A stretch of 64,000 bases of DNA from Eutypella sp. D-1. Its lineage: Eukaryota; Ascomycota; Sordariomycetes; Xylariales; Diatrypaceae. Numbering within the stretch: the stretch's first letter is position 1; every line of letters begins with the position of its first letter. The notes under the pieces are model-generated. The model saw only the letters and a program-made list of their open reading frames with translations, did not search any database and was not told the origin of the DNA. The stretch spans positions 186,001-250,000 of the forward strand of contig JAJTTP010000020.1 in assembly GCA_023313575.1 (NCBI GenBank), written 5' to 3'. Below are positions 1-11,564 of the stretch, one piece after another. The translations under genes were made by a program, and so were the position numbers.

Positions 1-17
1 CTAATGTCGTAACCCAG

Positions 18-1348
18 TCTGGAGCCACCATCATCCTATGGCCTCACGCGACTCGCATCCTCGACCAGCTCGGTCTTATGGATATCGCCACCCGCAATAC
101 TTTGCCTCTCCATACGAAAACCGTCATTACCCATAAGGGTAGGCAGGTGAGCAGCGATCCTGCTTTTCGGATGATTGAGGAGAAGTGAGCCTACATATCA
201 CTTAACACGCGCCATACATCGGATTGTTATGGCTTACATATATTCCAGTCACGGCTACCCGGCTCTGGCGTACCCTCGTCCACAATTGATAAAGCTGCTA
301 TATGAAGGCCTTGAAGCCCACATGTCCAAGGTCAGAACGTCCTCATCGGTTCAAGACATCGAGGTGAGTGAGGATGGAGTCATGGTTCGCCTTGAAGATG
401 GTAGTGCAGAATGGGGATCCATCGTCATTGGCTGCGATGGGGTACATAGCCAGACCAGAAGCATTTGTGAGTAGCATTTGCGGTAGTTTGTCCCAAAAGG
501 AGAATGCTTATTGTCACCTTCCCTTATATTAACCCTGGATGCGGTGGGAGCTAATACACCGCCTGGTAGTGCATCGAGAAGCAACGAGACATGGCAGGAC
601 TGTGGACGAACACCGTCAACCTGCCGAATTCGAATGCCTGTTTGGGACAGCAACCTCTATTCCTGCAGTCCCCTCCGGCATTTTCTGGGAGTCTCATGGA
701 CCAGGCATAGCTTCGCAGTTGGCTTCTGATGGTTCGACTTGCCGCTTCAGTATCTGGAGGCGCTTGGAGAAGTCGAGAACAGAGAAGAAGTACAACTGCG
801 CGGAAAACGACAAGACAGCGGACTTTTTGCTGGGGATGGGAGAGGCACATTTAGCCCCCGGTCTTCAGGCCCAGGACTTGGATAAGCATTGCACGTGGCA
901 AAGGCTGGTTTACCAACCAGAAGGCCTGTTGGAAGAATGGTATCATGGCCGCATAGTTCTCTGCGGGGAATCGGTTGCGCAGATGACCTCGATCAATGGC
1001 ATGGGCTTCAACGTGGCCTTCCAGTCAGCTGCAATACTTGCTAATAAGCTCTGCGCCTTGCTACGTTCAAACGGCAACCCAAGTAAGGGGACGTTGGAAA
1101 AGACATTCGCGGAGTATCAAGATATCCGCAAGCCGGAAACAAAAGCTGTCACTCAGATTTCGGTGCACTACGTCCGTGCTGCTACTTGGTCATCATGGCC
1201 AGGTAAGATATTCATCGACTACATACTACCCTTGTTCTATGGAGAAGCGGGCCTTCTTAAGATGTTAGGGGAGAAGATCTCAAAGGGAAGGAAACTCGAT
1301 CTCATCCATCACGAAGACAAGATGGGGACAATTCCATGGGGTGAATAA
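18..1348 (+). CDS. FAD-dependent monooxygenase, PaxM-like (5' end outside window)
   Basis: C-terminal part of a flavin monooxygenase of the fungal PaxM/salicylate hydroxylase-like group, which hydroxylates or epoxidises small substrates, often in secondary metabolism. Bases 1-17 look like an intron tail (CTAAT, then CCCAG). Readable exons are 18-184, 249-466 and 570-1348, with introns 185-248 and 467-569. Landmarks are a GATIILWP..RILDQLGL stretch, HGYP..YPRPQLIKLLYEGL, the DG motif (IGCDGVHSQTR) and RIVLCGESVAQMTSINGMGFNVAF, the counterpart of the second FAD motif. That motif normally reads GDxxHxxxPxxGQGxN; here Asp is Glu and His is Ala. The GxGxxG Rossmann start lies upstream of the window. 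The frame is otherwise open to the stop. No partner gene lies downstream for 4.9 kb. Family call is solid; activity is uncertain because of the altered flavin motif. Confidence 0.85.
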
Positions 1349-2744
1349 TATGTGTATATCACTATTGCGATAGGATATAAAAGCTATATAGTAGCATCCT
1401 AGTTACAGTAAGCTTCATATTGCTGTCTAATCTGAATCGCGGACGGGATCCCGTTATATCCAGATGGGATGGTCGTATGTGGGAGAATTGTGTGTTGGGG
1501 AGAGGGGGAAAGGGGGGGGGGGTTCCATAAAGAGAGGATGGTATGCTACGGACATAAGTCTAGTTATTGGCCGTGCCGAGCTTTACATCTAATATCTGTA
1601 TACAGTTCTGTTAGAGGGTTTGGGTTCAGAGTGGGAGATAGAAGCTAAAGGGCCAGTGTGAGGTCGCTGCAATAGAGCGAATAGTTATTGGATTCTGGCC
1701 CTTATTAGATCCGCCGGAGCCGAAGCCCCTTATTTATAGACAATTCTGGTCTATGCCTGCGGCGCTCCCTGCGGACCCTGCCCCTTTACTACGTAACAAG
1801 TTCCTGAACAAGACCGGAGCTATGTACTGAGGATTTATATCTAAGAGATGTGATATCTGATTAAAAACCTTTCCGTCCACTATTAGGAATTTCATCAATG
1901 ACTATTGTCATTACCCTTTTCTATGACACTGGAGTTGCGGTGCCCCCCCATCCCCCCGGACGGGCCGGTGTGGAGCTCACTCAGCCGCAACCTTCTAGGG
2001 TGGTGCGAGTACCAGGTTGCAAATGCAAGACCAAGACGGCTGCTATATCTGAACGCTACCTAGGTAACCTACCTTAGGTATAGCCCGCAGAGCTTTCAAT
2101 CGGGAAAATAAATATGATCGGAAAGGGCAAAGCCAATTAATCCCTCTCATCTACAAAAGCCCGCTGGCCCCGCGATTCCTTTATTACTGTCGGGGTTCAT
2201 CTGAGGCCTTTCTTATACCATCGGCCATTCTTATGTAGAAACCTCGGATCTGGGGCTAGATATTTATACTTACAAAATAGGGACTTCGTATCCACTAGTT
2301 TTCCTTGTAGCGCTACAGTAATCCGATAGGGGGGAGGGGGGATGAGGTAATCGGCCCTGAAGGATAACCTGGATGAGGTCCGTGCTTCGTACATCTACAC
2401 TATATACATATGGCATTGGCATCGGAGACAGCACCCGTAGGATGCCGTTGGATGAGTCCTCTCAATTCCTACGCTCACGTACGGAGGAAGGCACCGGTAA
2501 GCATCTTCATCTTCATCTTTATCTTCATCTTATTATACATGAATTCCATCCCTCCCGGTCGCTTCTCTTCCGCATGGTCGGGGGGGGGTACAGACAGTTG
2601 CTTCGGATTTAAGGGGGAGGGGGATGGATACCTGGGATTGTCGTGTCGGTCAAATTGAGGAGGAGCGATGTTTTTTTTTGTTTTTTTGCTGACCTTACGA
2701 ATCGGGGAATCTCATTTAAGTGCCGGCCGGGTTGCCTTTCTTTA

Positions 2745-2787
2745 TTACCTACCTTACCTGGGCGCTGCTAGGTAGGCAGGTAGGTAA
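2745..2787. repeat. Inverted repeat of CCTA/TAGG units
   Basis: Left arm TTACCTACCT (2745-2754) is the exact reverse complement of right arm AGGTAGGTAA (2778-2787). A further TACCT/AGGTA pair lies inside, so the transcript or single strand could form a hairpin with a short loop. It is built from the CCTA/TAGG units scattered over the region. Confidence 0.7.
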
Positions 2788-4979
2788 CCTTGGATGAATT
2801 CTTGTCTCTGGAGGTATTAATGCAATACATATACATACATATGTAAGTACGTACGTACGCATGCATGCATTTTGTACGAGATGAGTAGACATCGAACAAG
2901 CAGGGGCATTGATGTGATTGCTTGCTTAACCATGGCAATGACAGCGCCATCAGCAGGTTTATATACCTACCTACCTACCTTACATACATGCTGACTGACT
3001 GGGTCTCGGTCGACTGCAAATGGATGGTTGCATGGACTCCGTATGGTACATCGATATTACGTATGTAGGTGTCGCTGGATCTCTGGAACACCAAAACGGG
3101 GAGGGCGGAAGCACCGCATGGCCTTTTTATGTTTAGGGGTTCTTTTTCAGAGGGAGAGATATAAGATAAGAAGTCTGCGATAGGAAGGTGATGCAAGAAA
3201 GAAAAAAAAAACCATTTGTCCTTTGAGCCGCCTCCTTTTTTCTGTCCCCCTTTTTTCGCTGAGGCTTGTAACGTGACTTAATAAATATTGAGTTGAGGCA
3301 TTGTGGTCTCGCTGGACTACTATGTACTACATTAGTTGGTTGGACTATACCGCGCGACTGTATAATATGCGCAACTACGTAATTAGTAGTTGGTAAAAAG
3401 CCAGGTAAACAGCAGGCGCACGTTCTGGCATTTCGTCATGCCATACATAGCCATGGCCACGGATCTACAGATGGGGGGGGGATGGGGCAAGCTTGGCATG
3501 GGCTCAAAAAAAAGAATAGAGCCAAAGTTCTATCTACATAGCTAGACAGGCCATTCTTGGTGGACTGGACGGAGGAAAACTTGAAAATACGATGGATTGA
3601 ATTGATTGATTGATTAGGACTAACTAAGGCTAACTAAGAGGTTGCATTGAGGGATTCCGTTCTGGGTTCGTTGCTAGGGCACCGGCCATGCATCTCCACA
3701 AGACTGAAAGACCTACCCCGTCATCGCGCCTTGCGCCGATACATAGTTATTGATAGCGGCCAATCAGCCAATGGTTCAGCCGGTAAAAAAGCACCTACTA
3801 CCCACCCATAGTTATAGTACGAATCCGCTTGTCCGCCGCCAAGTGGACATCAATCGCATTGCGGGTATGCATCGTAGGCTAATGGGATTTGGCGGGCGGG
3901 CTGGGCTTTGTTGGAGGGCCGGAATCATCATCATGGGGGGGAGGCGGGCTTTCTCGTCTCGTTCACCAGCCAGCGGACCCGGGCAACCCGGTGAGCGGGA
4001 CCCAGGCCTTAGTTATATACAAAATAAACATGAAAATAAAGAAAGAAAACTAGGGAACATCAACAGAATTTAGGTAGTTACGAGGAAGCCGTCACAAATA
4101 CGAAGTTTGCTATTTTCTTACTTTACCTCACCTCCTGTCCTGTCTTCTACATAGTAGTTATCTACATAGTTACGTTACGTCTTGTCTCGGTTGTGCCGTC
4201 CGTGCCATATCATCATTTCTGCCCCCCCCCCCCCCTCCCTCCGCCGCCCTCTCACTCACCACCCTACCCATTCCATTCGCACATCACTTACACAAAAACC
4301 GTGAAAGCCGGAAAGGAAACCGTGAGAAACTTTTGCTCCGCTGCGCCCCGGCGGTGTTCAAATTCCTGTTTGTAGCCGTGAGGACAGAACTTCGGTTCCC
4401 GCGCCGCGCGCCACCAATCAAATCAAACCGGCTCTCAAAAGTTATCCCTGCGATCCAGGTACCAATCTACCTACCCTACCTGTATACACCCAGAGGCTAT
4501 CGTCATCGAAGTATAGCCGATACGATAGAGTGAACAATCAGCAGCAGCCGGCCCCAGGGTTGGCGTCGCACTAAAGTAAGTGAGTGAGTTTCCAGCGCGA
4601 GAGGCGAGCAAAGAGAGATCCGATCCCATTACAACACCCACCTCTACATACATAGTTATGGTCTTATTATACCCCGTGTTCGTTCGTATGTACCTACATA
4701 ATAACTAGGGGGGAAGGGGGAGGGAGAGACCAAGTGGGCGCCATTGTGGCTGTGGCGGCCCTCTTTGTGTCTGTCTTGTTGCCGCTGTCTCACCACTTCG
4801 AAACCCACCACACCACACCACCCCTTAAAGACAAGATTGGAGTCCAGTTACGAAGTTTCTAACTATGGGCATATTGCCATTCCCTGCGATTTCATCTATT
4901 CCCCTTGGCTGTGAAGATCGGCCGAGGCATGTCATGGTGCTTGGGCATGCTTGCTTTTTTCTCTTCTTTTTTTAGGGGT

Positions 4980-4993
4980 GGGGGGGGGGGGGG
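4980..4993. repeat. Homopolymer G run (14 nt)
   Basis: Fourteen consecutive G, with a matching 14-nt C run at 4222-4235 about 750 bp upstream. Both lie in the gene-free region upstream of the GH17 gene. Such runs are prone to length change and sequencing error. Confidence 0.8.
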
Positions 4994-6298
4994 TTCTTTC
5001 TGTGTAATCTGTCCGTCTGTCCGTCTATTGTTTAGTTGAACCAAGGCTCATTTGTTTCGATAGATATACATAGAAGAGAAAGACAAAGACATTAAAGCGT
5101 CCTTGAGAAATTTACAATCCGAGTTATCTATCTATCTGTATAGGTCGCTACCCACTCTCGTGCCCCCGTATAGGGAGTAGAAGGGGAGGGACCTCCGGAT
5201 ATAGAAGACTTGGGACTTCGTATTCTGTTTATGCGACGAGCGCTGCTACTTTTGGTTTCCCTGGCTGCCATTGGTAAGTCTAGCCCCCCAGGCCCCCCCC
5301 GCCCGGCTCACCTGGGCTGCCATAACCTTGGAAGTTGGCCCAGTTGTATACGAGGCACCTCCATACGGGTATGTATACATACTTCCGTATAACCATCGGT
5401 ACATGTACTTCGCATGTAAGGGTATGGTATATGCGGAAAGTTTCTCCCTGCTGAGTGTCTATAACGAAAAGGAACTTAGTAATTTGCTAATTGAAAAAAA
5501 AAAAAAAAAATTGTGTGTAGAGTGAGCGCCCTGGAGATAAGCTGCATCAATTGCAAGAAGATTAAATTTTTTTTTGCTTTCAGCTATTTTCAGCAGATCG
5601 AGGGGTTGAGGAACGCCTGCCAGCCTGCAGTCTGTGCTGATGACAAGTTTGCCCAGGTGCGAGTGCGTGTATGTATATGTACTCCGTAACCCGGCCCCAC
5701 GTCTCCCGCTAAAAAATCGAATCCGACTTTCTTGAAGCGGCCCATTGATCGCGCTATTTCGCTACTTCGGAAAGTACATACTTTCCAAACAAGGAGCCTT
5801 AGGGAAGCCAAGCCAAGAAAGAAGGGAAGGTACATAACGTACTAGCGCAAACCCAGCGCAATCCAGGCCAGGTACCTGTCAGTCCAGGTACCACGGCCCC
5901 TGAAACACTAGGGGAAAGTTACTTTGAAGGGGCCATTCTGGACTTCTGGGACTTAGAAGAGAGAGAACCAACCCACCTGGCAACATCGAAGGCAGGGAAC
6001 AATCGGACAAAAAAAGAACCCTACGCCATTCCTCTCCATTCCTGCTTTCCCACCCCCTCCATTAGCCTAACCTAGGAGGGTTAGGACAGAGTACATTAAC
6101 TTGTGTGGTATACGAAGTACCTAGGTACTTTGATCTTCACCCAGCGGCCACTATTTGCTAAGTATCGAATTCTCAAGTAATCGACCAGCCAGCCACCAAT
6201 TACCTGCCCCGGGGCGATTAGGTACTTCGTATACCAGATTCCCTTCCAAGGTTAAGGTTGCAGGTGGGTGGTTAAGGATTCCCTCTGCCAATTGAATA

Positions 6299-8944
6299 AT
6301 GAACAGACTACTCCAAAACTCATCCAACAACAACTACAACATCACCAACCACCACAACCACCACCACCACCAACATCACGATCGTTACCCCCCGGATTAC
6401 GGGGCGACAGAGGGCGAGCCACCCGACAATCGTAATAAATCATCATATCTGCACGGACGCCCGCCCGGTCATTCTAGTACTTATCAGTATCAGTACGACG
6501 ACATCAATCGACAACAGAGTCAAGACCCACAACAAAAACAACAAAAGTCAGATTACACTCGCTCACGCTCACGCCAACGACGACAACAGCGACAGTCGCT
6601 TTCGCAATCTAATCCAGTCAATTATTCTGGTCCGCAATACTCCGATATCGATCCCGATCCCGCATACGGTGACCACCGATCACGACGAGAGAGAAGGAGA
6701 AGTCGACCCTCTAGAGCCTCTGCCGACTTCATTGCTGGTCAAGGCACAACAAGCGCAAGTGCCCGTGCAGGTGCAGGTAAAGGTGCGGGTGCAGGAGTAG
6801 GGGCCAACGATAGAGAACTAGAAAAGGGCCAAGAACGAGGCCAAGATACAGCACCCGCATCGCAATCGCGGGGAAACGGAAATACCAAGGGAAACACCAA
6901 CGGAAATAGAAAGGATAATAGAAGAAGCGCATACTCATACTCATACCCATCCCCATCCCCATACCAACCACCCCCCGACAACGTCACACCCGGTGCCGAT
7001 AACTTCAGCAAAGCAGCGTCTGGCGGTGTCCCGGCTTTGGCTTATACTATTGCCGAGAACAATCCGCGTCAAAGCGGAGTCGCAGCTATGAGTGGTTACG
7101 GACCCCAAGATCAGCGGCCTCCGCTCCAACAACCTTACCCCCAGTCTTACCAGAGATCACCACCCCAACAGGCTTCTCCCTACGACCAACAGAGCGACTA
7201 TAGCTATGAGCATGGTGGCGCTTACGAGCAAGGAGCCTACGACCGCGGCAATGGCTATAATGCGTCGCCGCCACCCCCCGGCTATCCCTACCCTGGTGCT
7301 GGCGGACCGGGCGGCGGTGCTTATGATGCTTCGTCCCACAGTCTCGCCCCTGTCGGCTCGGGTTCCATAGCTTCAGGTGCCGCCACTCCTACGAGAAGCC
7401 ATCACAGCTACCATAGCTACTCGAGCGATCCCTTTGGAGATCCCCATGCTGTCTACAGCCAAAGAATGGACCCATCGCTCGGAAATCTACAGATCAACCC
7501 CAACGAAATCGACGATGACGGCGACGACGGCCTCGACTACCGACGTCCCACTCGGAATAGTATGCTGAGTATGGGACATTCGAGTAGTAGCGGAGGAAAC
7601 GGTGCCGCCGCCGGCGGCGCTGCGGGAGGTGTTGCTGCCGCTGCCGGTGGTGCCGGTGTCATGGGTGGTCTGATCGGCCGGAATCGAAACAGTCAGATCG
7701 CCTACGACCCTGTTCAGAACGCCGCGTCCGGTAGTCCTGCTTACAACTTGGGTGCCAGGGCAGAGAAGCCGTCCAACTGGATGTCCTCGCAAACCGACGC
7801 AAAGAAGAAGAGGCGGAAGTGGATCGTGATCGTATTAGTTGGTCTTGCTATCCTAGGAGCCATTGTCGGAGGCGTTGTCGGCGGTGTCGTCAAGCAGGAC
7901 AACAAATCCGGCAAGACCGGCCACTCGGGCCAGTCCGCTGACGAGGACACCTCCGCGAATGGCGACCTCGATATCAACTCGGATGAGATCAAGCAGTTGA
8001 TGAACAACCCCGACCTCCACAAAGTGTTCCCCGGTGTCGATTACACCCCCATCAATGTCCAGTACCCCGATTGTCTCCACGACCCGCCGTCGCAGAACAA
8101 CATAACCCGCGACGTTGCCGTCCTCTCGCAGCTGACCGACACAATCCGTCTGTACGGCACGGACTGCAACCAGACGCAGATGACGATCCACGCGCTCAAC
8201 CAGCTGGAGTTAAAGGACGAGATGAAGATCTGGATGGGCGTGTGGCAGGACAAGAACAAGACGACGAACAAGCGCCAGCTGGAGCAGATGTGGACCATCC
8301 TCGACGAGTACGGCAGCTCGTATTTCAAGGGCGTCATCGTGGCAAACGAGATCCTGTTCCGCGAGGAGATGACGACGTCGGAGCTCGGCACGCTCTTAGA
8401 CAGCGTGCGCAAGAACCTGAGCGCTCACAACTGGGAGATGCCCGTGGCGACTAGTGATCTGGGCGACGACTGGACCGCCGAGCTCGCCAAGGTCAGCGAC
8501 TACATCATGTCGAACATCCACCCGTTCTTCGCGGGGGTCAACGCCAAGACGGCGGCGAGCTGGACGTACAGCTTCTGGGAGAACCAGAACGCGCAATTCT
8601 TCAAGTCGGACATCGAGAAGAACATCATCTCCGAGGTCGGGTGGCCCACGAAGGGCGGCACGAACTGCGGCAGCGACGCCGTCACCGATTGCCCGAACGG
8701 CTCCGTCGCCGGCATCGAGGAGCTCAACCAGCTGCTCGACGACTGGGTGTGCCAGGCCCTGTCTAACGGCACCAACTACTTCTGGTTCGAGATGTTCGAC
8801 GAGCCCTGGAAGGTCCGCTTCAACGAGCCCGAGAAGAAGAAAGAATGGGAGGACCAGTGGGGCATCATGGACGTCAACCGGAACCTGAAGCCCGGCGTCA
8901 AGATCCCCGACTGCGGCGGCAAGACCGTCTCCTCTTCCTCCTGA
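6299..8944 (+). CDS. btgC: GH17 glucan beta-1,3-glucosidase, type II membrane protein (BtgC-like)
   Basis: Cell-wall beta-1,3-glucan-active enzyme of glycoside hydrolase family 17, 881 aa in one exon. Residues 1-500 are disordered and rich in Gln, Asn, Ser, Gly and His (His run near residue 20). A basic stop-transfer stretch (KKKRRK, 502-507) precedes one membrane segment (about 508-529), so the catalytic domain (about 580-875) faces the wall. The expected acid/base is E684 in VANEILFRE; the nucleophile is E779 in SEVGWPTKG. The C-terminus ends DCGGKTVSSSS. This matches the long BtgC-type GH17 proteins of Aspergillus rather than the short secreted BGL2 type. The ATG at 6299 is the first in frame. 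Base composition shifts to GC-rich third positions in the catalytic part, as expected for a conserved domain. Upstream and downstream neighbours are kilobases away. Confidence 0.93.
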   Translation: MNRLLQNSSNNNYNITNHHNHHHHQHHDRYPPDYGATEGEPPDNRNKSSYLHGRPPGHSSTYQYQYDDINRQQSQDPQQKQQKSDYTRSRSRQRRQQRQSLSQSNPVNYSGPQYSDIDPDPAYGDHRSRRERRRSRPSRASADFIAGQGTTSASARAGAGKGAGAGVGANDRELEKGQERGQDTAPASQSRGNGNTKGNTNGNRKDNRRSAYSYSYPSPSPYQPPPDNVTPGADNFSKAASGGVPALAYTIAENNPRQSGVAAMSGYGPQDQRPPLQQPYPQSYQRSPPQQASPYDQQSDYSYEHGGAYEQGAYDRGNGYNASPPPPGYPYPGAGGPGGGAYDASSHSLAPVGSGSIASGAATPTRSHHSYHSYSSDPFGDPHAVYSQRMDPSLGNLQINPNEIDDDGDDGLDYRRPTRNSMLSMGHSSSSGGNGAAAGGAAGGVAAAAGGAGVMGGLIGRNRNSQIAYDPVQNAASGSPAYNLGARAEKPSNWMSSQTDAKKKRRKWIVIVLVGLAILGAIVGGVVGGVVKQDNKSGKTGHSGQSADEDTSANGDLDINSDEIKQLMNNPDLHKVFPGVDYTPINVQYPDCLHDPPSQNNITRDVAVLSQLTDTIRLYGTDCNQTQMTIHALNQLELKDEMKIWMGVWQDKNKTTNKRQLEQMWTILDEYGSSYFKGVIVANEILFREEMTTSELGTLLDSVRKNLSAHNWEMPVATSDLGDDWTAELAKVSDYIMSNIHPFFAGVNAKTAASWTYSFWENQNAQFFKSDIEKNIISEVGWPTKGGTNCGSDAVTDCPNGSVAGIEELNQLLDDWVCQALSNGTNYFWFEMFDEPWKVRFNEPEKKKEWEDQWGIMDVNRNLKPGVKIPDCGGKTVSSSS

Positions 8945-9493
8945 GCATTCATGCTTTTTTTTTTCTTCTTTCTTCTTCTTGATTTCGGCCTTGATTACCA
9001 CGAGTTTGAAAGAATGATCCAGGCTCTCCCGGCTCCAGAGACTTACATCGAAGGCATAAACGAACGAAGTCGCGATCCAAAGTTTTTCAGCAGCTACTCT
9101 TATTCTACTCAGCCATGACGACGATCTTATGAGCCCGATGACAAGAAATGTAATGCGCGTGCGTACAATCTATCGACCTAGCATCCGATCCGAGCCTGTG
9201 CAGGAGGGAATCCTTATGTACCTTATCTTTGCGCGCCGGCATAAGCATGCATGCAGCGAGGCATAATAGCGCCAGCGGAGCATCTACGCGGGGAAGGGGG
9301 GGGCATATACAGCGGGCCGGCGGGCAAGCAGATGATTCGAGCCTACGTATCTAGCTAGATAGATAGGCCTGCGATGTTTCCACGCACAATCATGTGTATT
9401 GCACGTATGTATGTATGTTTGTATGTATGTATGTATACAAGGAGCACCACCACCATCATCAGCACCATCATATTACGAACGAGACACGGGGAG

Positions 9494-9518
9494 TTAGGTT
9501 AGGTTAGGTTAGGTTAGG
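9494..9518. repeat. (TTAGG)5 tandem repeat
   Basis: Five perfect TTAGG units followed by TTTTTG. The unit differs from the usual fungal telomere unit TTAGGG, and the tract is short and internal, so I read it as a microsatellite rather than a telomere remnant. Confidence 0.8.
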
Positions 9519-9590
9519 TTTTTGTTGGTTGTTTTTGTGTTTTTTTGTTGTGTTTTTCGGATGGTGGCGATTCATGGGATGTATGGATGT

Positions 9591-9619
9591 ATGGATGGAT
9601 GGATGGATGGATGGATGGA
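9591..9619. repeat. (ATGG)n microsatellite
   Basis: About seven uninterrupted ATGG units, preceded by degenerate GTATGGAT units. No gene spans it. Confidence 0.8.
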
Positions 9620-11564
9620 AATGAACTGCATTTGATTGATTAATGCCGGTTGTGTGGTTTGATTGGTGTGATTGATTGTCTAATTGAACTGAATTGAATT
9701 ACAATGCAGCAACGGCAGTGTCAGTGTCAATCACTAGGGAAAGGAAGAGAAGGAAAAGGGAATCGGGAATTCATTGTTTAATTCAGCACTTTTTTGCCCC
9801 CCACCCCCTATGGGTGATTTCTTTTCTTGCCTGTTTGATGTAGTTCCGTCCTGTGATTTTCATCTCGGTGGCACGGTCAAAGTTAATCAACCTTCACGTA
9901 GGCGGAGTTATTCTATCTATACCAGTGAAGTGATGCATCGGATATATATAGTAGAGCAGGGGAAAAGGGAGCTTAAATCTAGTGAGCGCACGGGGTGTTT
10001 TATATAAGGAGGGAATCCTCCTGTCCCAGCCCTGGCCTAGAGGTTCTTGTGCATGCCAATAACGATTCATAAGTATCTTATATACATACCGTTACTTCGA
10101 TCTCCTAACTGTGATGTAGTTAGTTGGGGGGGTTGAGTATTACGGTTATGCCACCTCACGTCTGATCGTTTCCCATGGTTTGGTGCTAATATAACAAGGA
10201 GGTATGGGATCCAGGATCAAAGCGCTGGCTTTGCCAATCTCCATATTACTATCTAAAGGAGAGGAAAAGAAAGAAGGGGACAAAAGGTCAAATCCTAGGA
10301 TCGTAGCCATAATCAGACATTCAATGTAGCCTGGAAACGTGGGGCCGTATTACATTGAATGGGTGCCTTTTGTGGCTGTTGTTATCCCATTGTGGTGATG
10401 GCCTAGGGTTGATGCCATTACAGCTGTGATCTTGTAGGTAGGTGTATGCCATGTTTGGGTTATCGTATAATGTCTGTTATATATAGCACGAAGCATGCAT
10501 GCATGCATGCATGGGGTAAGGAAGTGTTAGTTACAAACCACTTATTCCTAGATCAAACAGTAAGATAAGGTCACGAGACCGTTCCTAAGGTGGAGATGAC
10601 CTCCTTTCTATGTAAAGGGTATGGGACCTCCTCTCCCATCTTGGATAGTCTCTCTTTAGCTAGTTACATAGCCAGTGATTAATCTAAGTGGTTATCCCTT
10701 CTACATCGTCTGTTAACTATAAGACCGGTGGTGACGACTTCAGGGCTTCGTTACAGGAAGTCGTGATAGGGGGGGACATTCAGCCTTGTAGTGAACGGTA
10801 CTTACGCATATGTGCTCACATTATGTATATATATAGGTAGCCTCGCCTTTTGATCCCCCTAGGGAAAGGGGCTTAAACTTCAATACGCATGCTCTCTAAG
10901 CGGCATCAATACGGCCATGGTTAAACCCTAGCCTTTCCGGGTAGTAGTAGTCGTCAGCCCTCCAGCGCTGCGGCATCATATTGTTATACCTTTTTTCCTC
11001 ACTTACCTTCTAGGTGCCTTCATGTGACTCATAGCGTCGACAATGGAATAAGCAATAGCGAGAGTGGATATATCAGTATCTACGTATATAGTGTTGCAGG
11101 TATATGACCTAGGTAGGTGTGTGACTGTGCTAGGTGTATGTATGAACATAACCTGCATTGGTCAGACCTATTTACCTATTGTAGGACCTGTATTGTGTTT
11201 ACTACGTTGAAGATGGCTACATTCAGCGCCTACATTCAATGTCTACCCCACCACCATATTGTGCAAACGCCGTATTGTACATCGTCCCATTATATAGCAG
11301 CGACCTCATTCAATGCCCTGGTAATGGTTACTGATTGCAGCCTGGTCGGATAATTTCTTTTTACTATAAATATTACACGTCGATCTTTTCAGTCTGAACC
11401 TTTTTCCTGCTTTCATATCCTCACCATCAGTACTGGATAGCATCCTGCATTTCACACCTCACAATCCCATCACTCAAGTCCAGTGTTCCATCACGGATCA
11501 AGCTCACCCATTAGAACATTAGTTCTCTTCATTGTACCCCCAGCCTAAACATTCAACTCACATA

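Larger units (their letters stand above)
1349..6298. other. Long gene-free region with simple repeats
   Basis: No coding sequence I can support in 4.95 kb on either strand. It holds many CCTA/TAGG-type tracts (around 2060-2090, 2745-2790, 2960-2985), mononucleotide runs (C at 4222-4235, G at 4980-4993, A near 5494-5510) and CT-rich stretches. The right part must contain the promoter and 5' UTR of the GH17 gene. Short open frames here are low-complexity and lack family motifs or codon bias. Confidence 0.6.
8945..11564. other. Gene-free region with microsatellites
   Basis: Contains the 3' UTR of the GH17 gene (T-rich just after the stop), then simple repeats: (GTAT)n near 9404-9436, (TTAGG)5 at 9494-9518, (ATGG)n at 9591-9619, and GCATGCATGC near 10494-10513. 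The last few hundred bases are the promoter of the F-box gene. I see no supported gene; open frames near 9774 and 11117 have no family features. Confidence 0.6.

Noticed and set aside
8396..9001. Minus-strand 201-codon frame opposite the GH17 domain
   Set aside because: Shadow of the GC-rich catalytic domain with conserved catalytic residues on the plus strand.
9494..9619. Internal telomere remnant
   Set aside because: Only five TTAGG units and mixed with GTAT and ATGG microsatellites; unit differs from the usual fungal TTAGGG.
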